Below, one piece after another: positions 7,734 through 16,372 of a stretch of 64,000 nt of DNA. The notes below the pieces were generated by a model, which worked only from the letters and a program-made list of their open reading frames with translations, made no database searches and was not told the origin of the DNA. How positions within the stretch are numbered: the stretch's first letter is position 1; every line of letters starts with the position of its first letter. This DNA is from Dethiobacter alkaliphilus (lineage in GTDB: Bacteria > Bacillota > Dethiobacteria > DTU022 > UBA8154), in NCBI GenBank assembly GCA_016841605.1, contig JAENYV010000006.1:124001-188000 (forward strand), in the 5' to 3' direction. A program made the translations under genes and the position numbers.

Positions 7734-10066
7734 AAACTCACTCCTCTTTTAGCCTTCCAGATAGCTTCCGGTGTCAGCGGCGTAAAGTCAAGATTAACCT
7801 GGGCTGCAGCTGATAAGGCATTGGCCAGTGCGGCAGGCATGCCGATGATCCCGTGTTCTCCTATACCCCGCATACCATAGGGAGAGTCTAGTTGAGGTGT
7901 TTCAATAAAGTCCACTAAGTACTCAGGATTTTCACCATAACGCATCAGGTGGTAGGTTCGAAACTGCGGGTTCATCCTTACTCCACCACTATCAAATAGA
8001 CTGGCTTCACGGCAGCCATAGCCCAAACCCATGCACATGCCTCCCATAGTAACACCCTTGGCATTTTTTGGATTCAATACCTTGCCGGCATCAAGAACAG
8101 TGGCTGCCTTCAATATTTTATAAGTATAATCCTTTGTATCAAGTTCTACTTCTACTGCTTGTGCTCCCACAGCCCAGGCCGGACCTAACTTGCCCCTGCC
8201 GGTATCAGGATCCATCGGAAGTAGATGGTGCATGATAAAGTTGCCCCGGCCGATTACCTCTCCGCCGGTGGAGCTTCCGTCCGGGTATTTATAGCCACAG
8301 GCAATAGCTCTTTGTTCCACAAAGATAGTGGGATCAGCCTTCAAAAATACTTTTTCCCCCCCGACCTGCAAAACCTCGGGCGGACACCTTAGTACCACAG
8401 ATGCAGTCTTACAAAGCTGTTTAATGACATCCTCCGCCGCATCTAGAACTGCGTTGCCTACCATATAGCCTGTCATACTGGCCACAGTTTTCCAGTGCCT
8501 GGGGCTTGTTTCGGTATTTACTTCCATAACTACGTTTATTTTGTTAATATCCATTTGTAATTTTTCAGCCAGTATTTGGGCCAGGGCTGTTTTAATGCCC
8601 ATTCCTATTTCAACAGCACCCACATTTAAATTAACGGTGCCGTCACGGTTGAAGGTGATAATTGCCGCACCAGTAGCGTTAGGCGGGCTGCTGGATGTCT
8701 TCCAAAGACCGCTTAGACCTTTAGCCCTGACTTTACCGTTTGCTAACTCAATCCTAATTCCTTCATCCCAGTTAATCATTTGTTTTAACCGTTTTAGGCA
8801 TTCCGGGAGATTGCCTAAATTACTGGAATTAAGTTTTACATTTGTTGGTGTAAAATGGCCGGGGTTAACAGCATTTTTTATTCTTAATTCCAAGGAATCA
8901 ATCCCCAAGCTAAAAGCAAGCTTATCCATGGCTCGTTCAATGGCGAAAGTGTGCGAAAGGCGGCCAAAACTACGGAAAGCTGTAACATAGGTGTGATTTG
9001 TGTATATACAGAAGGCATCACAGTGAACATTTTCTATATTATAGGGACCTGTGCAGTCCGCGGCCATAGCCCGCGTCATTTTTGTACCTGAATCGGTATA
9101 GGCTCCAGTATCAACTTGGCATGTAATCTCTATGGCCTTCAGCATACCATCCCGGTTAGCGCCCAATTTTATATATGCCTCCAAACCCAGGTGGCCGGGA
9201 GAGGTAGTAAAGTCCTGCTCCCTAGACTCTATCAGCTTCACTGGCCGTCCATTAACGGACTGGCTGGCCAGGAGAGCCAAGATTTCTAATTGGGGAGTTG
9301 TCTTCCCGCCAAAACCTCCCCCCACCAGCGGTACATTAACGGTAATTTTGCTCTCTTCAAGGTTGAAGTAGTAGCTTAACTCTTTTTTTACATCAAAAGG
9401 TCCTTGGGATGAAGTATTGATTATTACCTTACCGTCTGGTTTTATCTCTGCCCTGGCATTGCGGGGTTCCATAGCGGCATGAAGCGATTGGGGAAGGGTG
9501 ATGGTTGACTCAATAATCACATCGCTTTCTGCCCATCCTCTGTCCATATCACCTTTGCGAATTTTGATCTGGTTTGCGATATTTGTTCCTGGCTGGGGAA
9601 ATATTTCGTCAGGTTTTATCCGGCGATACAGAGGCAGGTCTTCATGTAATATGTACTTCTTTTCCAAGGCGTCCTTGAGGGAATCAACTACAGGAAGAGG
9701 TTCGTACTCAACATACACTTTGCCTGCAGCCTCTTTGGCCTTTGATAAGCTGTCGGCAACAACAATTGCAATGGGTTCCCCAAAATATCGTACCCTGTCG
9801 ATAGCTAACGGCGGACGATCCTCCAAAATCGGACCTATCAGACGGGGCATACTATCTCCGGTAACCACAGCCAGTACCCCGGGAAATTTGAGAGTAAGAG
9901 TTTTATCAATTGATTTAATTAGTGCATGACCGTAAAGACTGGTTACCAGCCAGGCATGAAGAACTCCCGGCTCATTAAAGTCGGTGTTATACCTGGCAGC
10001 CCCCGTAACTTTATTCCAGGACTCTTTTTTGGGTATGTCTTTCCCTATCGCATGTAGTGTTTCCAA
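7730..10066 (-). CDS. molybdenum hydroxylase, molybdopterin-binding large subunit
   Basis: A 778-residue catalytic subunit of the xanthine dehydrogenase/aldehyde oxidase family, binding Mo-molybdopterin cytosine dinucleotide and hydroxylating an N-heterocycle or aldehyde. Visible are the N-terminal hammerhead domain (VTGAARYNTDF), GGGFGGKT, the AFRSFGR cofactor segment, and the catalytic base Glu737 in RGIGEHG near the C-terminus. The cofactor loop has SH where many relatives have PQ. An upstream in-frame TTG exists at 10084, but GGAGG is spaced for TTG 10066, so that start is chosen. The substrate (purine, nicotinate or other) is not readable. Confidence 0.92.
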   Translation of the reverse strand: METLHAIGKDIPKKESWNKVTGAARYNTDFNEPGVLHAWLVTSLYGHALIKSIDKTLTLKFPGVLAVVTGDSMPRLIGPILEDRPPLAIDRVRYFGEPIAIVVADSLSKAKEAAGKVYVEYEPLPVVDSLKDALEKKYILHEDLPLYRRIKPDEIFPQPGTNIANQIKIRKGDMDRGWAESDVIIESTITLPQSLHAAMEPRNARAEIKPDGKVIINTSSQGPFDVKKELSYYFNLEESKITVNVPLVGGGFGGKTTPQLEILALLASQSVNGRPVKLIESREQDFTTSPGHLGLEAYIKLGANRDGMLKAIEITCQVDTGAYTDSGTKMTRAMAADCTGPYNIENVHCDAFCIYTNHTYVTAFRSFGRLSHTFAIERAMDKLAFSLGIDSLELRIKNAVNPGHFTPTNVKLNSSNLGNLPECLKRLKQMINWDEGIRIELANGKVRAKGLSGLWKTSSSPPNATGAAIITFNRDGTVNLNVGAVEIGMGIKTALAQILAEKLQMDINKINVVMEVNTETSPRHWKTVASMTGYMVGNAVLDAAEDVIKQLCKTASVVLRCPPEVLQVGGEKVFLKADPTIFVEQRAIACGYKYPDGSSTGGEVIGRGNFIMHHLLPMDPDTGRGKLGPAWAVGAQAVEVELDTKDYTYKILKAATVLDAGKVLNPKNAKGVTMGGMCMGLGYGCREASLFDSGGVRMNPQFRTYHLMRYGENPEYLVDFIETPQLDSPYGMRGIGEHGIIGMPAALANALSAAAQVNLDFTPLTPEAIWKAKRGVSL

Positions 10067-10088
10067 TTTTATTCCTCCAGGCAAAATG

Positions 10089-10334
10089 CTAACTTTTTTT
10101 CATGACTCCGTCAGTGTTTTGATTAAAATCATTTTTATGCACAAAGGTTTTGCAGCAGGTTTCCGGGGATTTGGTCACAGGCGTTTGGTTAATCTGGGCT
10201 GCATAAGGGGCATCAATATTGGATGATAAGTTTTGGCTCATTGTGTCAGAAGTTATCATGATCTGATTGGCTTTGCATACATTGCCTTTTCCATAATAAT
10301 GACAATTACCGACACTGCAAAAAATCTGCGGCAT
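10089..10334 (-). CDS. DUF1540 cysteine-rich protein
   Basis: An 81-residue protein with the DUF1540 pattern: Cys6-SVGN-Cys11-HYY...Cys20-KANQI, then a linker and ETCCKTF. The cysteines probably bind a metal ion. DUF1540 proteins are common in spore-formers and their function is unknown. The ATG at 10334 is preferred to an in-frame GTG three codons upstream, because AGAGGTG is correctly placed. It is the first gene of the minus-strand operon, 22 bases before the large molybdenum subunit. Confidence 0.78.
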   Translation of the reverse strand: MPQIFCSVGNCHYYGKGNVCKANQIMITSDTMSQNLSSNIDAPYAAQINQTPVTKSPETCCKTFVHKNDFNQNTDGVMKKS

Positions 10335-10372
10335 ATTAGGCACCTCTTTTTTTCATTATTATTTGTTGCGTA

Positions 10373-10401
10373 ATAATAAAAGATGTATCTATAGTTGTAA
10401 A
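10373..10401 (-). promoter_or_regulatory. sigma-A-type promoter of the molybdenum hydroxylase operon
   Basis: On the minus strand a TTTACA -35 box (10401-10396), a 17-base spacer and a TATTAT -10 box (10378-10373) lie about 40 bases before the DUF1540 start. Confidence 0.5.
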
Positions 10402-10404
10402 AAA

Positions 10405-10434
10405 GTATTTAGCCTCGCTAAAGAGGATTGAAAC
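10405..10434 (+). repeat. single CRISPR-type repeat without an array
   Basis: A 30-base element beginning GTATTTAGCC and ending GAGGATTGAAAC, with an internal CCTC/GAGG stem. Length, the GT start, TTTAGCC and the ATTGAAAC end match the repeat family of clostridial type I/III CRISPR arrays. I find no second copy within the following 200 bases and no cas genes in the window. Confidence 0.45.
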
Positions 10435-10661
10435 AAAATAATGAAGGAATGCTGAATCTCATGCCCTCTGTGCGTGGAAATTATAGACTGCAAAAGATCT
10501 CAATAGAATATTTCATGAGTTTTACAAGCAGTTTCTTGCTTTTTCTGCCTCGGTGCGATAGCTGGACATCCATTTGTCTACCCGTAGACCCTGCCCTGCA
10601 ATACACCTCTTTACCTTACCTGTTGCTTTCAGGAGAAGTTTATTATATATAAATTGTTAGC

Positions 10662-10706
10662 TCAAAATTGACTTTATTAGTAATTAAAAAAAAGTCAAAA
10701 TTGACT
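10662..10706 (+). promoter_or_regulatory. upstream activator sites for the sigma-54 promoter
   Basis: TCAAAATTGACT occurs twice, at 10662 and 10695, 33 bp (about three helical turns) apart. The second copy forms an inverted repeat AGTCAA-AA-TTGACT (10693-10706). It lies about 100 bp before the -24 element. The same layout occurs before the second target gene at 14718-14763, so these are probably binding sites of the Fis-type activator encoded between them. Confidence 0.6.
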
Positions 10707-10800
10707 ATTTTTTTAATTACCCAAGCAAGGGGCATTGTTTATTATTAATTTTTAAAGTTTGATAGTTATTCATACTGCAATTTAATTATTATTTTTAAAA

Positions 10801-10817
10801 TTGGCATATATATTGCA
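10801..10817 (+). promoter_or_regulatory. sigma-54 (-24/-12) promoter
   Basis: TTGGCATATATATTGCA has GG at 10803-10804 and GC at 10815-10816, exactly ten bases apart, as needed for RpoN. It faces the UPF0261 gene and is preceded by the paired activator sites. Transcription would begin near 10828. Confidence 0.7.
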
Positions 10818-10828
10818 GTTAAGTATTG

Positions 10829-11443
10829 AAAAATACTTTAGAACATTCAATCAAAATTAACATATAATTTTTAACTTTGGTGCAAAAAACATATATAGGA
10901 AATGTTTAAACAAAAATAATATAAAAAGGAGGTGATCCCAACGAAACGCCGGTATTTATCACGGAGATAAAAGTGGAAGGATAGAGCAGTGGTGTGATGT
11001 CAAGTAGCTAACTGGAAATTTTAAAGAAATTCTCTGCTGTCAAAGAGGTATTTGCCCTAAAAAGGCAATAACTAAGCCCGCTCGGATTTCAACCAAAAAG
11101 TAGCAAATATTTCAATAAACGGGTAGAGAGAAAACATCTAAACTTTCAGAAGTTAATTGCATTAAATATATAAAATATAATAAATATTAATAATATTAAT
11201 TATAAATGATATATTATTATTTTAGTTGAACATGGAAAATGTTGCTCCAGCACCTGCCGCAATATTTTCCATGTTTTTGATTATGTAGCGATAACAGATC
11301 CCTATTTAAAAGCCGTCAAAGCACGCTTATCCTTTGCTATTGCTGCGATAAATATGCTTTGAACTCTTCATCCGGAAGAGAGGAAAGGGAAAAAATATTT
11401 AGCTAATCAAAAAAAATTAAAAAAACGGGGAGGAAGAAAAACT
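10829..11443 (+). other. long untranslated leader of the UPF0261 gene
   Basis: About 615 bases lie between the predicted sigma-54 start and the first codon. I see no convincing gene in them. They hold a perfect anti-16S sequence (AAGGAGGTGATCC at about 10927) with no sensible start codon after it, small hairpins (TTTATC/GATAAA at 10955-10971; TTGCC/GGCAA near 11052), an AT-rich stretch, and the large hairpin at 11229-11275. No known riboswitch class is recognisable. Confidence 0.4.
11229..11275 (+). terminator. leader hairpin with T-run, possible attenuator
   Basis: A 17-bp stem with one G-T pair (11229-11245 with 11259-11275) and a 13-base loop, ending in a TTTTT run. It lies inside the leader, 170 bases before the UPF0261 start, so read-through may be regulated. 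Confidence 0.55.
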
Positions 11444-12664
11444 TTGAAGACAATACTTGTTATTGCAACCCTGGATACTAAGGCGACAGAAGCAGGATTC
11501 ATTAAAAAGCAGATCGAAGCCCTTGGAACAAAAACGTTGCTCTTGGATGGGGGAGTACTGGGTTCGCCGATGATAAAGCCTGATATAACCCGCGAAGAAG
11601 TTGCCGCGGCAGCCGGGTCCTCAATGGAAGAAATAAGAAATATTAAGGCCGAAGCTGTAGCTATAGGAACGATGTCCTCCGGTGCCGGCAAGGTTGCCCT
11701 AAATCTCTACCAGGAGGGAAAGATTCACGGCATAATTGGCGTCGGCGGTGGCATGGGCACTGCTTTTGGAAGCGGTGTGATGCAGGCTCTTCCCATCGGG
11801 GTACCCAAGGTAATGGTTACCTCACAGGGGGCTAATCCTGACGTGGTGAAGGCTGCAGTAAAAACAAAGGATCTCTGCATGTTTAATGCTGTGACCGATG
11901 TTGTCGGCATAAACCGGCTTACGGAGACCATCTTTACCAGGGCCGCCGGGGCTGTGGTAGGGATGGCTAATGCCGAAGCAAAGCAGGATGAAAGCGGAAA
12001 AAAAACAGTAATAGTATGCGCTAAAGGGACTACCGAGGATACCAACAGAAAGATAAGGCAGAGAATTGTGGATGCCGGATTTATTCCGATGACTTTCCAT
12101 TGCTGGGGATATGGTCCCGAAGCCGTAGAGCAGGTAATTAAGGATGGTTACATTGACGGCGGCGTAATAGAGTTTGCCAGTGACTGGCTTGACCGCATTG
12201 CCGGCGGAAGCTCGTATCCTCCGGACGACCGTTACGAAAACGCCGGTAAACGGGGGCTGCCTCAGGTTTTCGTTCCCGGGTCTTGCGATTTTGTCGTCGC
12301 AAATCCGGGAACATTCCCGGACCGTAAAATGCATCCTCACAATCAAGCGGCAGGGCTTTTCCGCTCGAAAAAAGAAGAGCTTAGACGGGTGGGGCAAGAA
12401 ATAGGCGAAAAGCTCTCCAAGAGCAAAGGGCCGGTTACAGTTGTGATACCGCTTCAGGGATTATCTATATGTGACGGCAATGGTGGTCCTCTGACTGATC
12501 TCGATGCCGATGCGGGTTTTATTGAGGGGATATCGCCATTTGAGGGCAAGATTAAGATCAAAAAAGTAGACGCCCACGTGCTGGACAACGAATTTTCCGA
12601 TGCGGTTATGGAGGCTTTCTTGGAAAATGTCGCTCTGGCCAAAGGAATTAACGTGGGATTGTAG
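11444..12664 (+). CDS. UPF0261 / Tm-1-like ATP-binding protein
   Basis: A 406-residue protein opening with TILVIATLDTKATEAGFI and carrying GVGGGMGTAFGSGVMQ and PKVMVTSQGANPDV, the hallmarks of the UPF0261 family. The N-terminal half is related to the ATP-binding domain of tomato Tm-1; the bacterial function is not settled. The TTG start is preceded by GGGGAGG. The gene follows a sigma-54 promoter and lies next to a sigma-54 activator, so it is probably induced together with the PaaK-type ligase at 14998. A catabolic role is inferred from that context only. Confidence 0.85.
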   Translation: MKTILVIATLDTKATEAGFIKKQIEALGTKTLLLDGGVLGSPMIKPDITREEVAAAAGSSMEEIRNIKAEAVAIGTMSSGAGKVALNLYQEGKIHGIIGVGGGMGTAFGSGVMQALPIGVPKVMVTSQGANPDVVKAAVKTKDLCMFNAVTDVVGINRLTETIFTRAAGAVVGMANAEAKQDESGKKTVIVCAKGTTEDTNRKIRQRIVDAGFIPMTFHCWGYGPEAVEQVIKDGYIDGGVIEFASDWLDRIAGGSSYPPDDRYENAGKRGLPQVFVPGSCDFVVANPGTFPDRKMHPHNQAAGLFRSKKEELRRVGQEIGEKLSKSKGPVTVVIPLQGLSICDGNGGPLTDLDADAGFIEGISPFEGKIKIKKVDAHVLDNEFSDAVMEAFLENVALAKGINVGL

Positions 12665-13169
12665 TGTTTCAGTATAGCGCGTAATTTACGAACAATTTTA
12701 ATTTACTGACGAAATCCTCAGGAGCTTTACAACAACACTTCAGATAATTGCTTTAATGACCAGGGAGTTCGGAGATGCAAAACAAGTTTTGGAAGCCGGG
12801 GGAAACACTTTTTTGTCGCGACAGGGATGCGTCCCTGTCGCAGACTTTTAATACAGGTAAAGCTCTTAAAGCTCTTTTTGATAAAAATTGATACATGAAA
12901 GAAAAAATTTACAGGTCATATTAATTCAATCGCCTCATATCTTCAAAAGGTTTAATTTAGTGTTAAAATTCCATATACTACATAGACAATTTTATGTTTT
13001 TATGGTACCATCAAATTATGGAAGAAGATAACTGTTTATTTACACTTACAAACATATATATAATAAAAAATTCTGTTCCTGTACTTATCGCTATTAAATT
13101 TGCACTGGAAGGAAACCCTTTTATTCCGGAAATGATAAAATAATATACAGGATTAGGAGAGAGACGCCC
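12665..13169. other. intergenic region before the activator gene
   Basis: A 505-base AT-rich gap. It contains the hairpin at 12818-12841. A 41-codon frame at 13018-13143 (MEEDNCLFTLTN...) has no ribosome site and is not called as a gene. No -24/-12 promoter or copy of the AGTCAA/TTGACT site is visible, so the activator seems not to be under its own sigma-54 control. Confidence 0.5.
12818..12841. repeat. 10-bp hairpin, GCGACAGGGA palindrome
   Basis: Perfect arms GCGACAGGGA and TCCCTGTCGC around TGCG. It is followed by CAGACTTTTA, so it may terminate the UPF0261 transcript. It also resembles small dispersed palindromes of clostridial genomes. Confidence 0.55.
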
Positions 13170-14576
13170 ATGCTTCTCGAAAATGTAGTTGAATTACAAG
13201 AAATGATGTTACATTCTAACGATGTTTTTTTAGTTACCGACCCGGAAGGGGTGATTATTTATGTTAACCCTTCTATTGAGAAAGTGTGCGGTTTAGGAAT
13301 AAACAGCCATTTAAAAAAAAATATTCGTGATCTTGTCCAAGAAGGTTTAATAAACTGTTCGGCTACTTTAGAAGCCCTTGAACAGAAAAAAACAGTAACC
13401 CGGAGAGTAAAGACTATCGCTGGAAAACTGGTCTTAAGCACCGCTTCTCCGGTTAATAGTGCTAAGAATAGTTTAAACCACGTCATTTGTAATATTCGGA
13501 GCCTGGATGTTTTTTCTCCCCAAATAAAGATCAACAAACAAGAGCGGCAGTTTCAACTATCCCAGCAGGAGAAGAAAAAGCCATACCGGCTAGTTAATAT
13601 CAAAAACGGTGAATACCAGTTGGCGTACTCCAGCAAAGTGATGCAGGATGTTATTGATTTAGCTTGCCGTTTAAGTCAGGTTGATACTACTGTCTTTATT
13701 TACGGTGAGACAGGGGTCGGAAAAGAATTGATCGCCCGGTTCATTCATGACCAGAGTTCGAGAAAGGATTCAGGTAATTTTATCAAGGTTAATTGTGCCT
13801 CGATCCCGGCCAATCTGTTTGAGTCTGAGCTTTTTGGTTACGAAGCGGGTTCTTTCACAGGGGCTCTAAAAAACGGAAAAATAGGATTCATAGAACTGGC
13901 TCATGAAGGCACCCTTTTTTTGGACGAAATTGGTGAGCTTCCATTGGAGATGCAGGCCAAAATTCTTGCTATTTTACAGGATCGGCAAGTTTACCGCATC
14001 GGCAGTACAAAGCCTAAACAGGTTAACCTGCGTGTTCTTTCCGCTACCAATCGCAATCTTAGAAAAATGGTATCTGAGGGCACTTTTCGCGAAGACTTGT
14101 TTTATCGCTTAAGTGTTATTCCCCTTGAAGTTCCTCCTTTACGTTCCCGCAAAGAAGATATCCTTACTCTACTGACCTATTTTATCTCCTTTTTTTGCGA
14201 GAAATATAAAATTAAAAAAAATATTGATATGAAAGTTTTTCATGCTTTGCAAAACTACCATTGGCCCGGTAATGTACGGGAACTCACCAATCTTGTGGAA
14301 AGGCTTTTAATAACAACTTCCCAAAAAAAGATTTCGCTTGTAGATTTAAGCGATTACTACCTTCATTCCAAAGTTGCGGATGCATTTGAGGATATGGACC
14401 TTTCCGGCGAAATCGGTCCACTTAAAGATATGGTTGCCGATTTTGAAGCAACTATGATTTTAAAAGCACTCAAAAAATGCAGGAATTACACTGAAGCGGC
14501 GAATTTACTCGGCATCAGCCTTTCCAGTTTTACTCGCCGAATTCGTAGATTAAAAGAGGAACGCCACTATTATTAA
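13170..14576 (+). CDS. sigma-54-dependent transcriptional activator (PAS-AAA+-Fis)
   Basis: A 468-residue enhancer-binding protein. An N-terminal PAS-like sensor (about residues 12-110; NDVFLVTDPEGVIIYVNPS) is followed by the AAA+ domain: Walker A GETGVGKE at 179-186, the sigma-54 contact loop GSFTGA at 227-232, and Walker B LFLDEIGE at 249-256. A Fis-type helix-turn-helix (EAANLLGISLSSFTRRI) ends the protein. The contact loop has Ser in place of the usual Ala (GAFTGA). No receiver domain is present, so it probably senses a ligand or redox state. It lies between two predicted sigma-54 promoters and is their likely activator. Confidence 0.92.
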   Translation: MLLENVVELQEMMLHSNDVFLVTDPEGVIIYVNPSIEKVCGLGINSHLKKNIRDLVQEGLINCSATLEALEQKKTVTRRVKTIAGKLVLSTASPVNSAKNSLNHVICNIRSLDVFSPQIKINKQERQFQLSQQEKKKPYRLVNIKNGEYQLAYSSKVMQDVIDLACRLSQVDTTVFIYGETGVGKELIARFIHDQSSRKDSGNFIKVNCASIPANLFESELFGYEAGSFTGALKNGKIGFIELAHEGTLFLDEIGELPLEMQAKILAILQDRQVYRIGSTKPKQVNLRVLSATNRNLRKMVSEGTFREDLFYRLSVIPLEVPPLRSRKEDILTLLTYFISFFCEKYKIKKNIDMKVFHALQNYHWPGNVRELTNLVERLLITTSQKKISLVDLSDYYLHSKVADAFEDMDLSGEIGPLKDMVADFEATMILKALKKCRNYTEAANLLGISLSSFTRRIRRLKEERHYY

Positions 14577-14717
14577 TAATTGTTTATAAGGTTTTAGTTC
14601 TTTTTCATCCTTTATAACCCAGCCTTTCTTATTTATTGCTCAAGGCACAAAACGATGGAATGTTGCCTTTGAGCTTTTTGTTTTTAAAAAATGAGATTAA
14701 TTATTGTAATATTCGCT

Positions 14718-14763
14718 TAAAAATGACTTTATTATTGTTTAAGAAAAGTCAAGTTTGACTTTT
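14718..14763 (+). promoter_or_regulatory. upstream activator sites before the PaaK-type ligase
   Basis: A half site ATGACTTT at 14723-14730 and, 32 bp on, a 9-bp inverted repeat AAAAGTCAA-GT-TTGACTTTT (14744-14763). Sequence and spacing parallel those at 10662-10706, including a GCAAAGGGG-like stretch just downstream. The distance to the -24 box is about 175 bp. Confidence 0.6.
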
Positions 14764-14927
14764 TTTTTATTTGCTGCAAAGGGGAGCGTTGCTTTATTTT
14801 GCCAATCATGCCAGCGGATACCGTTCCATCATTTCTATTTCATTCAATGTGCGGAGAGATACCGCATTTACAGTGCGCGAGTGGGGCTGAGGTATAAATC
14901 AAAAGAATGAGTTAATAAGCCGGTGCG

Positions 14928-14943
14928 TTGGCACAGTTTTTGC
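14928..14943 (+). promoter_or_regulatory. sigma-54 (-24/-12) promoter
   Basis: TTGGCACAGTTTTTGC matches the RpoN consensus almost exactly: GG at 14930-14931 and GC at 14942-14943, ten bases apart. Transcription would start near 14955, so an in-frame GTG at 14923 cannot be the translation start of the next gene. Confidence 0.85.
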
Positions 14944-14997
14944 GAAATAATGTTTGGAATAAAAAACATTTTTCTTAACAAGAAAGGAGTGTTCATT

Positions 14998-16332
14998 GTG
15001 CAGGTCAAAGGAATAGATCAGTATTGGAATCCTGTGTTGGAAACTCTTTCCCCTGAGAAATTAAGAGCTCTGCAATTTAAAAAGTTTAAACGGGTAGTGG
15101 AATGGGGATACCAAAACTCAAAATTATATCGCCGCCTTTATGATGAAGCCGGTTTTCATCCTCAGGATCTGAAGACCTTTGCGGATATCAGCAAGGTTCC
15201 CACATTACAAAAAGAAGATTATCGTACCGCTCAGGCCAAAGATCCCTATCCTTATGGAGACAGCCTCTGCGTTCCCCTGGAGAGGATAACGGAATATCAC
15301 CAGACTAGTGGAACAACCGGACAGCCGGTCTACCAGCCGGATACCTGGCAGGACTGGGAATGGTGGAGCGAGAGCTGGGCCTATATCCTCTGGGCGCAAG
15401 GTTTTCGCAATACGGACCGCGTCTTTATTCCATTCGGTTATAACGTTTTTGTCGCTTACTGGGCCGGCCACTATGCCTGCGAAAAAGTAGGCTGCGAAGT
15501 AGTACCGGGAGGCATCCTTAATACGGAGGAAAGACTGCTGAAAATAAAAGAATTAAAAGCAACAGCCATAATGGCCACCCCGACTTATGTTTTAAGCATG
15601 GCTGCAGCGTGCCGCAATAAGCTGGGGATGGAAGCCGGGGAAGACCTGAATGTTCAGCGTATTTTATGCGCCGGGGAGCCGGGGGCCAGCGTTCCCGCAA
15701 CCAAAAAGCGTATGGAAGATGCCTGGAAGGCCAAGGTCTATGACCATGTGGGGGCTACGGAAATCGGCGGCTGGTCCTTTGAATGTTCCGCCCAAAAAGG
15801 GCTGCATATCAATGAAGCCTTCTTCCTGGTTGAATTAGTCGATCTGGAAACCGGAGAGCCTATTGAAGAAACCGGAAAACCGGGCAAAATCATTATTACC
15901 GCCCTGGACCGTGAAGCTCAGCCCTGTATCCGCTTTGATTCCAAGGATGTGAGCATGTGGGGGCCTCCCTGCGAATGCGGACGGACCTTCAGGCTTTTGG
16001 ACGGTGGTATTCACGGACGGGTCGACCATATCACCAAAGTCAAAGGCGTGCTCTTCAGTCCGGTTTCCGTGGAAGAAGTCGTTCGGAGTCTGCCCCAACT
16101 GGGAGACGAGTATGAGCTGATCGTTTCTAAAAAGGGAGATACCGATATCATTACACTCAAAGTGGAACTGCTGCCCGAAGCCGGTACCCCGGAAGAAGTG
16201 GAACCGGAACTGAGCAGGCAGCTACGTCTCAAAACAAACCTGGCCTATAAAATTGAATTTCATCCCTTTGGCAGCCTTCCCCGTTACGAAATTAAAGCCA
16301 AGCGCTTTAAAGATCTACGTAAAGAGCATTAG
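14998..16332 (+). CDS. phenylacetate-CoA ligase family (PaaK-like) AMP-forming ligase
   Basis: A 444-residue acyl/aryl-CoA ligase that would activate a carboxylic acid as adenylate and then CoA thioester. The phosphate-binding loop HQTSGTTGQPVY lies at about residues 100-111. Also seen are the PaaK-type N-terminus (LRALQFKKFKRVVEW), HVGATEIGGW and DSKDVSMW. A Cys-rich turn (CECGRTFRLLDGGIHGR) leads to the mobile C-terminal domain. GTG 14998 is chosen since AGAAAGGAG precedes it and the sigma-54 promoter overlaps the earlier GTG. The substrate is not certain; phenylacetate or another aromatic acid is a family-based guess. Confidence 0.88.
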   Translation: MQVKGIDQYWNPVLETLSPEKLRALQFKKFKRVVEWGYQNSKLYRRLYDEAGFHPQDLKTFADISKVPTLQKEDYRTAQAKDPYPYGDSLCVPLERITEYHQTSGTTGQPVYQPDTWQDWEWWSESWAYILWAQGFRNTDRVFIPFGYNVFVAYWAGHYACEKVGCEVVPGGILNTEERLLKIKELKATAIMATPTYVLSMAAACRNKLGMEAGEDLNVQRILCAGEPGASVPATKKRMEDAWKAKVYDHVGATEIGGWSFECSAQKGLHINEAFFLVELVDLETGEPIEETGKPGKIIITALDREAQPCIRFDSKDVSMWGPPCECGRTFRLLDGGIHGRVDHITKVKGVLFSPVSVEEVVRSLPQLGDEYELIVSKKGDTDIITLKVELLPEAGTPEEVEPELSRQLRLKTNLAYKIEFHPFGSLPRYEIKAKRFKDLRKEH

Positions 16333-16372
16333 AACAACAGCGAAAATTAGCGAGAAAAGGAGGCACCCTTCA

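Noticed and set aside
10405-10434. Calling a CRISPR array
   Set aside because: Only one repeat copy is visible, so it is reported as a single repeat, not as an array.
10428-10652. 74-codon frame in the gap before the sigma-54 promoter
   Set aside because: No ribosome site, no recognisable motif, and it starts within the CRISPR-type repeat.
13018-13143. 41-codon frame before the sigma-54 activator
   Set aside because: No ribosome site and no known pattern; not called as a gene.
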